A stretch of DNA of 64,000 nt, from assembly GCF_001039355.2 (NCBI RefSeq), contig NW_019774624.1, positions 1,624,058 through 1,688,057 on the forward strand, given 5' to 3'. The position numbers and the translations under genes are program-made. This stretch comes from Lingula anatina (taxonomy: Eukaryota; Brachiopoda; Lingulata; Lingulida; Lingulidae). Shown here in pieces: positions 21,770 through 32,859 of this stretch (position 1 is the first letter of the stretch; each line of letters opens with the position of its first letter). Under the pieces are notes generated by a model. It made no database searches, was not told the DNA's origin, and saw only the letters and a program-made list of their open reading frames with translations.

Positions 21770-23560
21770 ACACCCCTTATTAAATCTTATCAACCACGAT
21801 ATTTGTGTAGGTAAACATGGATACTCTATTTTTTTTCCCCTTAATGTCAATACCAAGCTCCTTTTGATATTTATTAACAGCGGATATCATACCATGAAAT
21901 GTAACAAAATCAGTAATATTTCCAAATTTTTGTGTAAATTGATCAAAATTAAAATATTCGCCATTTTTTAAAATAAAATCATTTGTATAATTGATGCCCG
22001 ATTTCTGCCAAATTTTTTCATCATAGTTCTTTTATTTATCGAGATTCTATCATTGCACCATATGCATTCCTTCAAGAATTTATATCTGGTACAGACACTT
22101 TTGTGATCTAGCAGATATAACCAGGCATCAATAACATCTTTCCAAAAAAAGTTTCTTACATTATTCCTTATAGATACCAGTTTTCCCTGACCAATTTCAG
22201 CCCAATTTAAATTGGTATTGGTAGAGTCTAAAAAGGATGTCTTCCATTTTGAATCTTTGAATATACATCTTCTTAGCCAGGTTACCTTTAGTGCAATAAT
22301 GTAACACTTAATGTTAGTAGTCTTAATTCTGCCATTTCTATAATTTTGAATCATCTTTCAAAGTAAACCTTGGTAATATCAGTGATTTTAGAACTACATT
22401 CCTCCCTAATACTGTCAGGGGTCTAATCAACCATTTTTCCATCAACCTGTTTACTTCTTTAAATTTATCTTTATAATTCTTTTCCACCATTTCCTGTAAG
22501 TTGGTTGAAAACTCAACACCTAAAATGTCTAAAGTCTTCGAATTCCAATCTAGTTTAAAATCTTTACAAAGAACAGTGTTAGCATTTTTCATATTTCCTA
22601 TCCAAAGCATTTTTGTTTTTTATGAATTTACAGTTAAACCAGACATACTAGTGAATTTTTTTAAAGTTTGGAGCACAGTATGTAAACTTTTTTCATTTCT
22701 ATCTAAAAATAGTTGTATCATCTGCATACTAGGTTATTAGAAATTCTTCATTATATATTTTAATGCCATTTATGTTGTAGTTATTTCTTAACATGCTACA
22801 CAGAAGTTCTGCACATAATATGAATAAGTATGGTGAGAGGGGGTCACCTTGGCGACAGCCTTGAGATACTTTTAAAGAGGGAAGAAGAATGTCTATTCAC
22901 TAATATACATGACTGTGAATCTTTCAAAAATATTTTTACCTATTAAATCAATGAATTTCCAAAACCAAAAAAATCAAGTGTTTTTAGGATAAAGTCCCAT
23001 TACAAAGAATCGAATGCTTTCAAAAATCCCGTTTTTTGGAAAGACTCGCAGTGTTCTATAATGTCATAAACAAATCTTATATTTTCCCCTATAAATCTTT
23101 CTGACATAAAGCCATTCTGGTCTTTGTTGATCAGAGTGTGTAGCACTTTCTTGATTCTATTTGCAATCAACCCAGATGCCAGTTTATAGACTACATTCAA
23201 AAGGGAGATTGGCCTTAGAATTTGTAGAAAGTCTATTGGCTTTCCTTTTTTAGGGATCAAGGTTATTACTCCTTGAGTGAGCGAAATAGACAATTTGTTG
23301 GTTTCATATGCTTCATTTATGGAATGGAGAATAAAGGAATGTATATCTATCAAAAAAAAAAAAAAAAAAAAAAAACTTAAAAAATTCCGACCTGAAGCCG
23401 TCCATTCCTGGGCTTTTATCATTTTTCATATTTTTTAATGGCTGAAGTAATTCATCATGTGTGTTTTCCCTTCAAGCATGTTGGCTGTAGTAGCATTCAT
23501 CTTAGGCATTTCAGAGGATCAAATCACCATTATCTTTGTGTATTTTATTTATAGTCTTGT
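21770..23560 (-). pseudogene. LINE reverse transcriptase remnant
   Basis: Read on the minus strand in several frames: LQPLKNMKNDKSPGMDGF (about 23450-23395), a poly-A interruption at 23350-23373, then LTQGVITLIPKKGKP, LRPISLLNVVYKLASG, DQNGFMSERFIGENIRF, GCRQGDPLSPYLFIL (about 22860-22815), the catalytic YADD box near 22720 and the thumb-like KYKDKFKEVNRLMEKWLIRPLTVLGR. The order fits an L1/Tx1-like LINE. Stops and frameshifts, including one right before YADD, show it is dead. The endonuclease domain and the 3' end were not identified. Confidence 0.8.
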
Positions 23561-23844
23561 TAACGAAATTTCTGTTTTGCAATGCCAAAAAGTATTTTGT
23601 TGCTTTTTCCCCCTCTTCAATCCATCTAATTTTTGACCTTGCTGTTATACCCTGTATCTTTTGTTTTTCCTTATTTGTTCATTTTGTCCAAGGTAAGTTT
23701 CATTTAATTTTTAAATTCTATTTCGTCATACCCACTTCTGGTCTTCTGTGAGATTTCAAAGTATTATGAACAAATGTACCAACCCCAAGAATAAATTTCA
23801 TATTCATTTATTCGGAAAATAAATTGAACCTAAACTGATCCAAG

Positions 23845-24180
23845 TATAGCCTCTGCATAACTATGTTTAACAATGCCTTTCTCATAATATTTCGCAAATG
23901 TCTTTGCATTAGTCCATCCTGCTTGATTCATAATAGTGTCTAATGGAACTAAACACTGTTTAGCCCTAGAAACTGAACTCTAGACTGAACAAATACTGTG
24001 AGATGTAAACAATCTAGTATCAATTCCTGATAAAACCATAACTTCTTTAATCCACCTAGATAACGTGTCTCTAAAGACTCTTTTATGAGGCTTCACATAA
24101 CTAACAAAAAGAAATTGTTCATTTTCCTGGAGAACTGATATTCTCTCTAAATATTCTTTTACAACAACATAAATGCACAA
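23845..24180 (-). pseudogene. tyrosine recombinase fragment (Crypton/DIRS-like)
   Basis: The frame reads LFVSYVKPHKRVFRDTLSRWIKEVMVLSGIDTRLFTSHSICSV then a stop. The same region continues with LVPLDTIMNQAGWTNAKTFAKYYEKG. This is the C-terminal catalytic part of a tyrosine recombinase: the HxxR box is changed (HSIC in place of HSTR) while the nucleophile region KYYEK remains. A stop and the lost Arg make it inactive. Confidence 0.7.
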
Positions 24181-24216
24181 TCTCCTATCTCCTATCCTAT
24201 CTGTTTGATAATTATG

Positions 24217-25151
24217 TCATAGACATGGTGGCGATAGGGAGTCACCAAGACAACCTGTTATGAGTACGTGGATCGCGAGCAGTTCTTTATCCTGGTGAAT
24301 TCGTTCCAGATGATAGGCAGAAGGGCTCCATACAAAAAAATCGCAATACTGGTGGACTGCCATGAACAACTGTGTCTGTACTTGATAGTAATATGCAGAT
24401 TCCCTTTTCAATTTTCCATTTACCAAATACGGCATTTCAATTGTACCACTATCCCTCATGTTGTAGGGGCATTTAATTTCCAACACTCCAAAGCCGCAGC
24501 AAGAACAGCTGATGAGGCCATCTGGAGTCGCTCCAAATTCTGGATAGTCCGGGTTCAGTACAAGACCACTTTCCAGCATTGAAAAACTCTGGTGGTTATT
24601 CTGTGCCAAACTCAGATATTCCTTCTTGGCTACTGGCTCCTTCTTCTTTCCCCACTCAGTGCTGCAATGCTGACCTGTAATGGCTGGCAGATTGATTTGT
24701 GTATGGACTTTGAAGGTGTTTCAGTGCTTGTGTGTGTCACTTGATAAGTCTTGGAGGCTGTGATGCAGCCAACCCTGTATTTCAGCCACTTCTTAGACCT
24801 GGACTGGTTGCGTGTCTCTGCCTCTACAAATGCAGTTTGAGCTGAAGTGACACTAATGTCTAGGCTATCTACATTTGTCAACACATCATCTAATTCCGCA
24901 CCTACAAGGTCTGCATTATGGACAGTTTTAATGTCAATGGGCCAGTCTCCTGTAACTGTCTTGGGCTCAAAGTGTTGAGCATATCTTTCTGTGATTGTTA
25001 AAGGTGACGGATTGCTTAGACCGACATTCTTCCAAAAAGAAATAAACGAATCTCTCTGGGCGATGTCTGAAAGAAGAATATTAAGTTGATCAACTTGATC
25101 ATTGAAGTCCGAATAGGGGAGACAGAGCCTGTGATGAACCTGATTCACCAC
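24217..25151 (-). pseudogene. YqaJ-like exonuclease remnant
   Basis: 25151-24630 carries the entry helix (SRSKKWLKYRVGCITASK). 24609-24217 carries GATPDG and VLEIKCP, the acidic residues and Lys of the PD-(D/E)XK core, then SAYYYQVQTQLFMA. The two halves are in different frames with a short deletion between them. YqaJ-type proteins accompany several eukaryotic DNA transposons and viral recombination systems. Here it lies amid other transposon pieces. Confidence 0.75.
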
Positions 25152-25172
25152 TACGTGAAGAACGCCGAACTC

Positions 25173-25469
25173 CTAGTGAAATCTCCGAGCGAGGCCCTCA
25201 ATGCTCTTACCTATATTGAACAAAAAAATATTTAAGTCAGATAGGTCATTTGACCCAATTACCAATATAACCAAGGCGGGGCGGACCCGGCGAAGGACAC
25301 CCAAGTCATACCTGACTAGTTTCAGGGCCGTACGGCCTCCCACACCGTGCCAGTGTACAACGTTGGGAAATCCAAAATCTTTCTCTGTACGTCCGTCCCA
25401 ACCTTGGCCAAGATACGAACGAAGCCTATGAACGAAGGAGTGACCAATTATAAGGACCGCCATGGCCAA
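25173..25469 (-). pseudogene. SGNH-hydrolase-like domain fragment of a retroelement
   Basis: MAMAVLIIGHSFVHRLRSYL gives block I (GHS nucleophile), followed by GVGGRTALKL and VILVIGSNDLSD (block III GxND). Such SGNH/GDSL domains occur in DIRS- and Ngaro-like retroelements and in some mollusc CR1-type elements. The frame ends at 25173, before the DxxH block. The nearby tyrosine recombinase piece would fit a DIRS/Ngaro origin, but the intervening YqaJ remnant makes the link uncertain. Confidence 0.6.
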
Positions 25470-25479
25470 CTGTGATCAA

Positions 25480-26040
25480 GGATAACTTAAAGGTAATGAA
25501 AAAGAAAATCTTACTTGTAAAATGAAAGGTCGGCTTCTCGTACGAGTCTCCTTCTAGGTTGGATCCGTGAGTCCCTCAAACAAAGCCGATCAAGAGAAAT
25601 ACTGGCAGACGCAAAGCGTAACTCAAACAAAGACTGTCAGCGAGGCAAAAATGAATAAATTGCAATGGTGAATGTTCCATTTCGCAATAAAGTCTATTCA
25701 AGCTTGGTTAGATCCAAGAGTCGCACAAACGAATTCGTAAAAGTAAAGAAATAAACAGTCACAGACCAAACGAAAATTTTTTTTCCAGCGAGGCTCAGCT
25801 TGTATAATCAATCTTGAATGCCATGCTTTCTGCAAAGAACTTACTGAATAAATGCTGCAGCGCGTACCTAAAAGAGAGCCCCGAATTTAGTGCTGCAAAT
25901 TTCAGCAAAAGTGATGCTTCAAAGCCGCTGGGTCTCCTTGATTGGACAGATAATTTGCAAGGAGCTTCTGCAGTGAATTCCAGATGCCATTCCCTGTTTA
26001 CACCCCTAACCTGGTAATACTAGATGCCATCCCCCCCCTT
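25480..26040. other. no gene recognised
   Basis: Moderate-GC stretch between the SGNH and YqaJ remnants, with two similar blocks around 25540-25640 and 25690-25760 (tagnttggatcc, cgcaaacnaa-type stretches). No family assigned. Confidence 0.35.
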
Positions 26041-26044
26041 GCTC

Positions 26045-26768
26045 TTAACTTAAATAAGGACACTTCACTTCAGTACCATCTGAAGAGGAAGCAAGATATG
26101 GACTTGCTGCATCAACCCATAATCCAGTTTTCTGAACAGTTACCGCGGTAATTTTCTCATATTCACATATTGCTTTTAACTCGTAACGTTGTCCATGGCG
26201 AATGGGCTTGGTATTCAACTGTTTCACAGATTGAAATTCTTTGGCAGCTTTGCCAGGGTCTTCCTTTTTCATTTTGCAAATTTTCCCATAATTTGAAGAA
26301 GTAATTCTTTTACAGCACTCGGAATACCAAATTTTGTTTGTGTTTTGTCCCAAAGTTGCTGTCTTCACTTTCTGCATTTCAGTGGCATTTATTGAGGTAA
26401 TGTTTCCAGATTCAAGACATTGATCATCTGGTGATGATTTATTGTAATCATGGTCCAAGTAAACAGCTCTGAGATTTGCAGGAGGGAATAATTGTAGGAT
26501 AGCAGGATTGGCAGATGTGTTAGCATCCATCAGCAAAGTTGATGGAAGCATTGGCTACTCTTGAGTAAACAGCTGAAGGTGTTTCATTGAACTGTTCTGA
26601 AAGGTTAAATGATAATTTGGAAATGTTAGACCTGGATGGCACATTGGCTGTCTTGATGGGAGAACCATAATAAATTTCTTTGCGTGATGAAAAGACTGCA
26701 ACTCCGCAGTACATGTTGTTTCCAAAACCACTTTTATTTCCATTACTGCAGTCCAAAATTACTAGCAT
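26045..26768 (-). pseudogene. YqaJ-like protein fragment (second locus)
   Basis: 26768-26520 (82 residues) and 26551-26045 (168 residues) overlap in different frames. The latter reads IWYSECCKRITSSNYGKIC, GQRYELKAICEYEKIT, VQKTGLWVDAASPYLASSSDG and VKCPYLS. This is the order of the YqaJ fold up to its catalytic SPDG and EVKCP blocks. A frameshift and the truncated C-terminus make it a pseudogene. It resembles the piece at 33942-33570 more than the one at 24217-25151. Confidence 0.7.
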
Positions 26769-26855
26769 GCATGCCCTTACATGCTTACAGTGTGCTGACG
26801 GCCCTTCCCCTGCTTTCCCCCCCTTAAAAATATCTGTCTTGCTCCAGCTTGATAT

Positions 26856-27336
26856 TGTTACGTTTTTCTCCCGAAGAAACCAAGGCAGATGACGTTACTT
26901 TTTCTTGCATATTCGCTTTCTGTTTATTGAAACTAAGTTACAGCCAATGACTGGTAAGTGGGTGTTCTAAATCTAAGTCTGAAGATGCCAGTGCTCTGCT
27001 AATAGTGATCTAACACTGCTCTTATACTAATACTGCTACTCACTCTCCATAGTCTGAGAGTGCACCCCTATTTATACACCTCTGCGGTCACTCTCTGTCC
27101 GTCTCCAGTTGGCTATTTTCAGCCATGCACTGTTTGACCCCCCCCCAGCAGTCATTTCCAGCCACCTGTAGCTGGTCATTTCTAGCCTTGTACTGTGTGA
27201 CTGAGGGTGTACATTTCCAGCCACATCCAGCTGATCATCTCCAGCTGCGCAGTTTCTGACTTTCTATGTTAAAGTGGCTCTGAGGTAAACAATCAATTAC
27301 ACGCAAGTGCTACATGATCATTTTAAGAACACAACA
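26856..27336 (-). repeat. LTR of a second retrotransposon family
   Basis: In minus orientation the 481 bp run from TGTTGTGTTC to CGTAACA (TG..CA ends). They hold a TATAAATAG box (about 27065-27073) and a polyadenylation signal in CAATAAACAG (about 26918). A purine tract (AGTAGGGGGCAG) lies immediately before the TG end, as before a 3' LTR. The flanks do not show matching target duplications, and no internal region remains. Confidence 0.65.
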
Positions 27337-27510
27337 CTGCCCCCTACTCAGCTGTGTTTACTCCTGGAAACACTTCCATGTTTCTACACGATCATTTTAA
27401 AACTCTGACTCAACTTACTAAATTACTAAACACAATAAAAATGACTTAAGAATACATAACTAACGATTCAGTTCAGTCTTTCAACAGTGTCACCAAGAGT
27501 CAAATCTCAT

Positions 27511-27765
27511 TTACATTTCGAACAGAATGTATGATTCTAATTTTCTGTTATTTTTAAGGCAAATAAAAATGTCAAAGTTCAGTGTTCTAACAATTTCCTC
27601 GCTTCCACAGCCAAATATGTCCATTGCACTAACCAGTTCTGGTGTAACGCCGCCTTTTGAGTTGGATTTTGCTATCGCAGTGATCTGTACCATCGCGTTT
27701 TGAATGTCCTTATGCAGAATTTCCGCCAGAGACTTCTGATGGTCATTGATGTCAGCAACAATCAA
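27511..27765 (-). other. short open stretch next to LTR, unassigned
   Basis: From the LTR edge at 27767 a frame runs LIVADINDHQKSLAEILHK ... LVSAMDIFGCGSEE ... to a stop at 27511. It looks protein-like, but the part predicted upstream lies inside the LTR and is spurious. It may be an interrupted exon or transposon piece. Confidence 0.25.
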
Positions 27766-27767
27766 GT

Positions 27768-28124
27768 TGTTACGCCTTGCGGCTGAGTGCCTTATAAAGG
27801 TACAAATAACAATGTACTTACTGGTGTAATTCACTAATTCTAAGAACCAACAGGGAGCCGTAAAAGCCAAGGAAGACCAAGGCGCACTACAAGAAGCCAT
27901 AAGGTGCCCCTAAAGAGACCGATTTATTTCAAGTCAACCCTTTATATACAAGTTCAGATAGTACACGTTTACCAATCAGAACCAACTATACAGTGAACAG
28001 TTTTACCTTTAAGTTACCAATCACGGGAGAGATTCAGACATGCGCACCGGACTGTACTTCACTTATAGAGACATCTACCGGTAGCAATATAAACTAATCT
28101 CAACCAACACACTACATCGTCACA
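27768..28124 (-). repeat. Gypsy LTR 1 (outer 3' LTR)
   Basis: 357 bp, in minus orientation TGTGACGATG...GTAACA. It contains a TATATAAAGG promoter-like box (about 27945) and AATAAA. It is preceded by the polypurine tract AAAAGGGAGGAGAG (28125-28139). It is similar to LTR 2 at 28501-28838. Confidence 0.85.
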
Positions 28125-28500
28125 CTCTCCTCCCTTTTGACGAACAAAACTCCCCCCTATTATTACAATATAAACCATTTAATAAACCATCAATTTAAAT
28201 TGTTAAACTAACAATTATTATAATTCAACAACTGAAATTGTCCTTTACATTTAAAATAAGCAAGTAAAGCAAATTCGTTCATTCTTGTTATAACAAGAGT
28301 CAACATTTAACTTTAACACAAGTAAAGTAAATCAAGTATATGTCTCAGCATAAATGTCCATCTTTTGGAAAGCAAAGTTTTAAAGCCATTATCACTTTAA
28401 ATCAACTTTAAAGTAAACAAAGTGATTTTAACTCAAAGTTGCTCAAAACAATATTATTAATGATAACAATGTCAATGTGAAATGTCAAATCATTCTATAG
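28125..28500 (-). repeat. duplicated Gypsy 3' non-coding block between LTRs
   Basis: 376 bp corresponding to 28839-29218 (polypurine tract, AT-rich spacer, then ttgagcaactttgagtt and ttgacattgtta). The unit [LTR + block] is thus tandemly repeated at 27768-28500 and 28501-29218. Confidence 0.85.
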
Positions 28501-28838
28501 TGTTACGCCTTCGCGGCCGAGTGCCTTATGAAGGTACAAATAACAATGTACTTACTGGTGTCTAAGAGTTATTAACTAGAAGCCCGCAAAGAAGAGTCAA
28601 GAGTACCGCCAAGAGCAACAAAGATCCAAGAGGCCGATTTATTTCAAGTCACACCTTATATACAAGTTCAGATAGTACACGTTTACCAATCAGAACCAAC
28701 TATACAGTGAACAGTTTTACCTTTAAGTTACCAGTCACGGGTGAGATTCAAAAGTGCGCACTGGACTGTACTTTACTTATAGAGACATCTACCGTTAGCA
28801 ATGTAAAGCAATTTTAACTAACGCACGACATCGTCACA
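28501..28838 (-). repeat. Gypsy LTR 2 (inner 3' LTR)
   Basis: 338 bp, TGTGACGATG to CGTAACA in minus orientation, with the purine tract AAAAGGGGGGAGAG just upstream at 28839-28852. It adjoins the internal region that carries the accessory ORFs. Confidence 0.85.
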
Positions 28839-29215
28839 CTCTCCCCCCTTTTGACGAACAAAACTCCCCCCTATTATTACAATATAAACCATTATTTTTA
28901 ATTGTTAAACTAACAATTACTATAATTCAACAACTGAAATCGTACTTTACATTTAAAATAAGCACGTAAAGCAAATAAGTCATTATTGTTATGCCAAGAT
29001 TCAACATTTAACTTTAACACAAGCAAAGTCAATTAAATCCATCTCTCAGCATAAATGTCCATCCTTAGGAATGCAAAACAAAGTTTTAAATCCGTTATCA
29101 CTTTAAATCAACTTTAAAAGCAAACAAAGTGATTTTAACTCAAAGTTGCTCAAAACAACATTATTAATGATAACAATGTCAATGTGAAATGTCAAATCAT
29201 TATATAGTGCATTTT

Positions 29216-29883
29216 TCATCCATGTAGCAAAGTAAATTCCATCCGCTGATACCAATGACTACTGAGTTCACGCTCCTCTGATGAAAGTTTTTGTAACAGA
29301 TGATACAAAGTTCTCCAGTGAAACAAAGTCAACAAAGAATTCAGAATCTCAGTCTTAGGCTCCATACCATTTCCGTAAATGTACATTTTCACAAATTTAA
29401 TGTCCTCATCGGAACAGTTATCTGGTAATATTGCTAGTCCTTCACTTTGCACATAGTCCATCAGTTCCCATACATTTCTCATATTTAATGTCAATATCAG
29501 AAAATGAATAAATCCATTCACCAACTGGATCCACAGTTTTTCCTCGAATTCACCAGTCCCACACGAATGAACATCACCATGACATTTACGTAAAAGCGAA
29601 TTGTCCTTTTCCATCGATCTGCGATACCAGCACACCAATCCTGGAGTCATATACCATGGCAAATGAACAGATTTCATATGACGTCCAAGATGTCTACTCA
29701 GGTCAGCACTGGACACCAGACACAAACCACACTGAACTACTTTTCTTTCTTTCTTCTTTCTGCACTTTGAGTGGGTAGCTTCCTCCCCCTCTTCACCAAT
29801 TAGGACAGTAGGATCTTCCACCAAATCAGTGTCATCATAATCGGGACAAAATAGGCTTCATCTAGCATGTCTGAATTATCCAT
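29216..29883 (-). pseudogene. Gypsy accessory ORF2 (zinc-finger-like), copy A
   Basis: The ATG at 29883 is directly preceded by TTTATTTCAG. After ~13 codons a 1-base deletion relative to copy B (near 29850) shifts the frame; from 29824 it is open for 202 codons. It is acidic at first, then VQCGLCLVSSADLSRHLGRH (Cx2C-x9-Hx3H, zinc-finger-like), LPWYMTPGLVCW, a Cys/His pair (KCHGDVHSC) and a mostly helical leucine-rich half with WELMDYVQSEGLAILP. No transmembrane segment or envelope feature is present. It sits between pol and the 3' LTR. Function unknown; it could be a nucleic-acid-binding or regulatory protein. Confidence 0.7.
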
Positions 29884-30429
29884 ATCTGAAATAAACTTAT
29901 ACAATGGTTTATTTTCTTGAACAAAAATAACATTATAAAGATCTTTTCTTTCAAATGAATATTAGCATATTACATTATAAACATATCTCATCCTTGTTGC
30001 CATATTACATTACTAACATAGTATTACATTACTAACATATTACAGCATTGCCACATTTACTATGTACAAATATTATTTTTATACCAAATCCCCAAGTAAG
30101 ATACCATCATTAAAATGTGTAATAAGAAAAGAATGGTTACCTTGACAACCTCTAATCAAATAACATGCAAAACACATGCTAAACTGCTACATATTAGTTT
30201 GAACAGTGTAACCATGTTAGGTAATATTTAACTTTTTTTTTTTTTATAACCATAATCCAAAAAACACAAAAGTAGCTATCAACTTATTCATGCAGTGTTC
30301 AGTGTATCATGCTCAACAATAAAATTCAACCAAATATTTAGAAAGCACATGCCAACTTGGACTGTTGTTTTGATCAAATTACCTGAAATATAATAGGAAG
30401 TTCAAACTATAATATACTTTATATATAAA

Positions 30430-30470
30430 TTTTTATTTATTTATTTATTTATTTATTTATTTTTTTTAAA
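30430..30470. repeat. (TTTA)n microsatellite
   Basis: About eight ATTT/TTTA units overlap the 3' end of accessory ORF1 copy A and alter its C-terminus relative to copy B. Confidence 0.9.
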
Positions 30471-30782
30471 TACTTGTATAGCTTGTCTCTGAGATAAAAA
30501 AATTATCTCTATGCACTCTTCTTTCGACAACTCTTTATTCATTTCTTTTTCATGATCAATGAAATAGTCATATCCTGTTTCTGACAATAAACTTTCTCTC
30601 CATATCTTTCCTAGATGGATGACTATTTTAGCGTCTTTTGAGTTTTTTAATGCAATGTTTCTGATGGAATGTACATATAATGTTTCTGGAGTTTCAATCC
30701 AGTCTGTACTCCAGTTAGAATCCTGCTCGCAGAGCCATTGAAGCTCTTCTTCTAGTATTCTCATAATATTTGATTCATCCAT
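30453..30782 (-). CDS. Gypsy accessory ORF1, copy A
   Basis: An intact 109-residue ORF. The ATG at 30782 is directly preceded by TTTATTTAG (acceptor-like), as in copy B. It is rich in Glu and Trp at the start (EEELQWLCEQDSNW) and contains DWIETPETLYVHSIRNIAL and a VIHLGKIWRESLLSETGYDYF block conserved in copy B, with a Lys-rich end. No signal peptide or membrane segment. I know no family for it. It lies between the pol stop (about 30913) and ORF2, so expression would need splicing or reinitiation. Confidence 0.6.
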   Translation of the reverse strand: MDESNIMRILEEELQWLCEQDSNWSTDWIETPETLYVHSIRNIALKNSKDAKIVIHLGKIWRESLLSETGYDYFIDHEKEMNKELSKEECIEIIFLSQRQAIQVFKKNK

Positions 30783-30912
30783 GATCTAAATAAAAAAATG
30801 CAAATAAATAAATTAAATTCCTTTTATTTCAGCATTGCCGAAAATTAAGGAAGTATTTATATACAACTATACCTTAACTGTTAAAAAAAATATACATCAA
30901 TATAATCATTCT

Positions 30913-31963
30913 AAAGCAAAATCTCTTAAATGAGATGGCATCTTAATTTGTCTACCAAATCTTGATCTTTTTACAATTGGTTCCACCAATTGTGGTTCAT
31001 TCAAATGAAAATCACTCTCTCTTTCAACAAATTTTCTTAATCTGTCATGTTGTACCACCTGGATTTTTCCTTTTTTATCTTTAATTGTATAGAGAGGTGG
31101 GGATGCTCTAAGAACATTATATGGTCCTTAATATGGGGGTCTAAGTTTCTTACTTTCTCCCTTTTTATGGCTTTCATCCCGCAAATATACCTTCTGATCA
31201 CAAGTATATTCACTCTCTTTCAACTTTGCATCGTACAATTGTTTTTGACGTTTCTGCACACATTTCAGTTTTTCTCTAGCCATTTCATGTGATCTATTTA
31301 GACTTTCACTCAAGTTTTTCAACCATTCATGAGTCTCATATGGTATCAAATTTTCATTCACACAACCTGTAAGTGCAATGGCATAATTACTTCTCTCCCT
31401 AACATCATCATGTTAGGAGTAAACCCTGTTGATGCATTCACAGTTGAATGTAATGCCATAACTAATTGAGGTAAATCTCTATCCCAATATCTCACATTCC
31501 CTTCTACATTACATCTAATCATCTGTGTAATAATACCCATGCATCTTTCAACTTGTCCATTAGCACTTGCTCTAAAACCAGTTCTAAGTTGTTTGATTTC
31601 TAATAATCTACACAAATTTCTAAATAGACTACTTTGGAAATTTGACCCTTGATCTGTATATATTTCTTGTGGACAACCAAAAGTAACTATGAATTTTTCA
31701 AAAAATGCTTTTGCTACTAATTCAGCTGTCTGATTTGGCAATGCCACACACTCTATCCACTTAGTAAACTGATCTATCATCACCAAAATATAAGAATTCC
31801 CAAATTCACTTTGTGTAAACGGTCCAAGTATATCTAAATGAACCTTTTCCATAGGAAATCCTGCATGATGTAATTTCATTTTGGCTTTTGGTCGAACAGT
31901 ACTATGCTTGTTTTTATTACAAAGTTCACATGAACTTACATACAATTTGCAAACTCTATTCAT
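30913..31963 (-). pseudogene. Gypsy integrase core and C-terminal domain
   Basis: 31963-31358 carries the zinc-finger second half (CELCNKNKH) and the DDE core: VHLDILGPF (first Asp), IYTDQGSNF (second Asp), then SANGQVERCMG (catalytic Glu). 31361-31128 continues with the C-terminal helices (EKLKCVQKRQKQLYD, VYLRDES). After a TAA the same frame gives GPYNVL (the GPF/Y motif) and ends near 30913 in SHLRDFALE. The integrase would join cDNA to host DNA. The core is intact, but frameshifts and the stop disable the polyprotein. Confidence 0.85.
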
Positions 31964-32850
31964 TCCATGCCACTTGAATGATTGAGTTTTTGCAAAGTTT
32001 TCTCATAAGCAAAATGACCAGCTGTTTTTGAATCATGACAGAAAAATAAAACTTCATTGACCAAATCTTTTGGTACAATTAAACACAAATTCCTATCTTC
32101 TCTCTTTTCCCATTTGTAATATAACACATCATTCAAAAGAATCAATTGTTCTTTGCAATTCCACAATTCTTTCCTTGCCATACTACACAAATACAACTCT
32201 GACTCTTTAGGTTCACCATTCTCTAACCAACCTATGATTATTTTCAAATCTGCATCTTTTCTCTGCAATTTTTTCAAGTCATATCCTTTCAACCAGTTGC
32301 ATAATTCATCTCTTTCATTCTTATCAGTTTTATCATTTGTATCAGCCCTCTGACACATCAACAACTGAACTGAATTTTTCACAATTTGTTTCATTCATCA
32401 TATCATCAACTGCATTTGATTCAACTACATTGTCATCTGATTTAATTTTTACTTCCCAGAGGAATTACATCATTCACATCAATCTCAAATCTTGACCAAT
32501 TTTTATGTACACTCTGACAATAATGACATCCTCCACAGGGTAAATCACTCCTTATAAACCTTATCAACCTTATAGCAATCACACTCTTTCATAGCTAAAG
32601 GTATTCTTGATAATGCATCTGCATTTCCATGCTTCTTTCCTGGTCTATGTTCAATGGTAAAATTATACTGAGATAATTCTTCTAACCATCTTGCTAACTG
32701 ACCATCTGGGTTTTTAAATCCTAACAACCACACTAAACTATGATGATCTGTTCGGATTCTGAACTTTCTTCCCAACAAATGATGTCTATATTGTCAACAG
32801 AAGTTTACAACAGCCAATTAAGAGCTCTTTTCTAGTTGTACAATAATGCC
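31960..32850 (-). pseudogene. Gypsy RNase H end and integrase zinc-binding N-terminus
   Basis: Near 32840 the frame reads YCTTRKELL, then RHHLLGRKFRIRTDHHSLVWLL, RWLEELSQYNFTIEHRPGKKHGNADALSR (RNase H with its terminal Asp). After a shift it gives GGCHYCQSVHKNW, and from 32394 the linker ending in FFCHDSKTAGHFAYEKTLQ (HHCC zinc-finger start). Frameshifts lie at about 32545 and 31965. Confidence 0.8.
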
Positions 32851-32859
32851 GCTGCATAG

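Larger units (their letters stand above)
28839..32850 (-). mobile_element. Gypsy (Ty3-like) retrotransposon copy A, internal region
   Basis: Reading minus: RNase H end, integrase, chromodomain-like tail, accessory ORF1, accessory ORF2, 3' non-coding block, polypurine tract and duplicated 3' LTRs. gag, protease and reverse transcriptase are absent: the element breaks at about 32850. Pol has frameshifts near 32545, 31960, 31360 and a stop at 31128. A parallel partial copy lies at 7761-9830. Confidence 0.85.
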
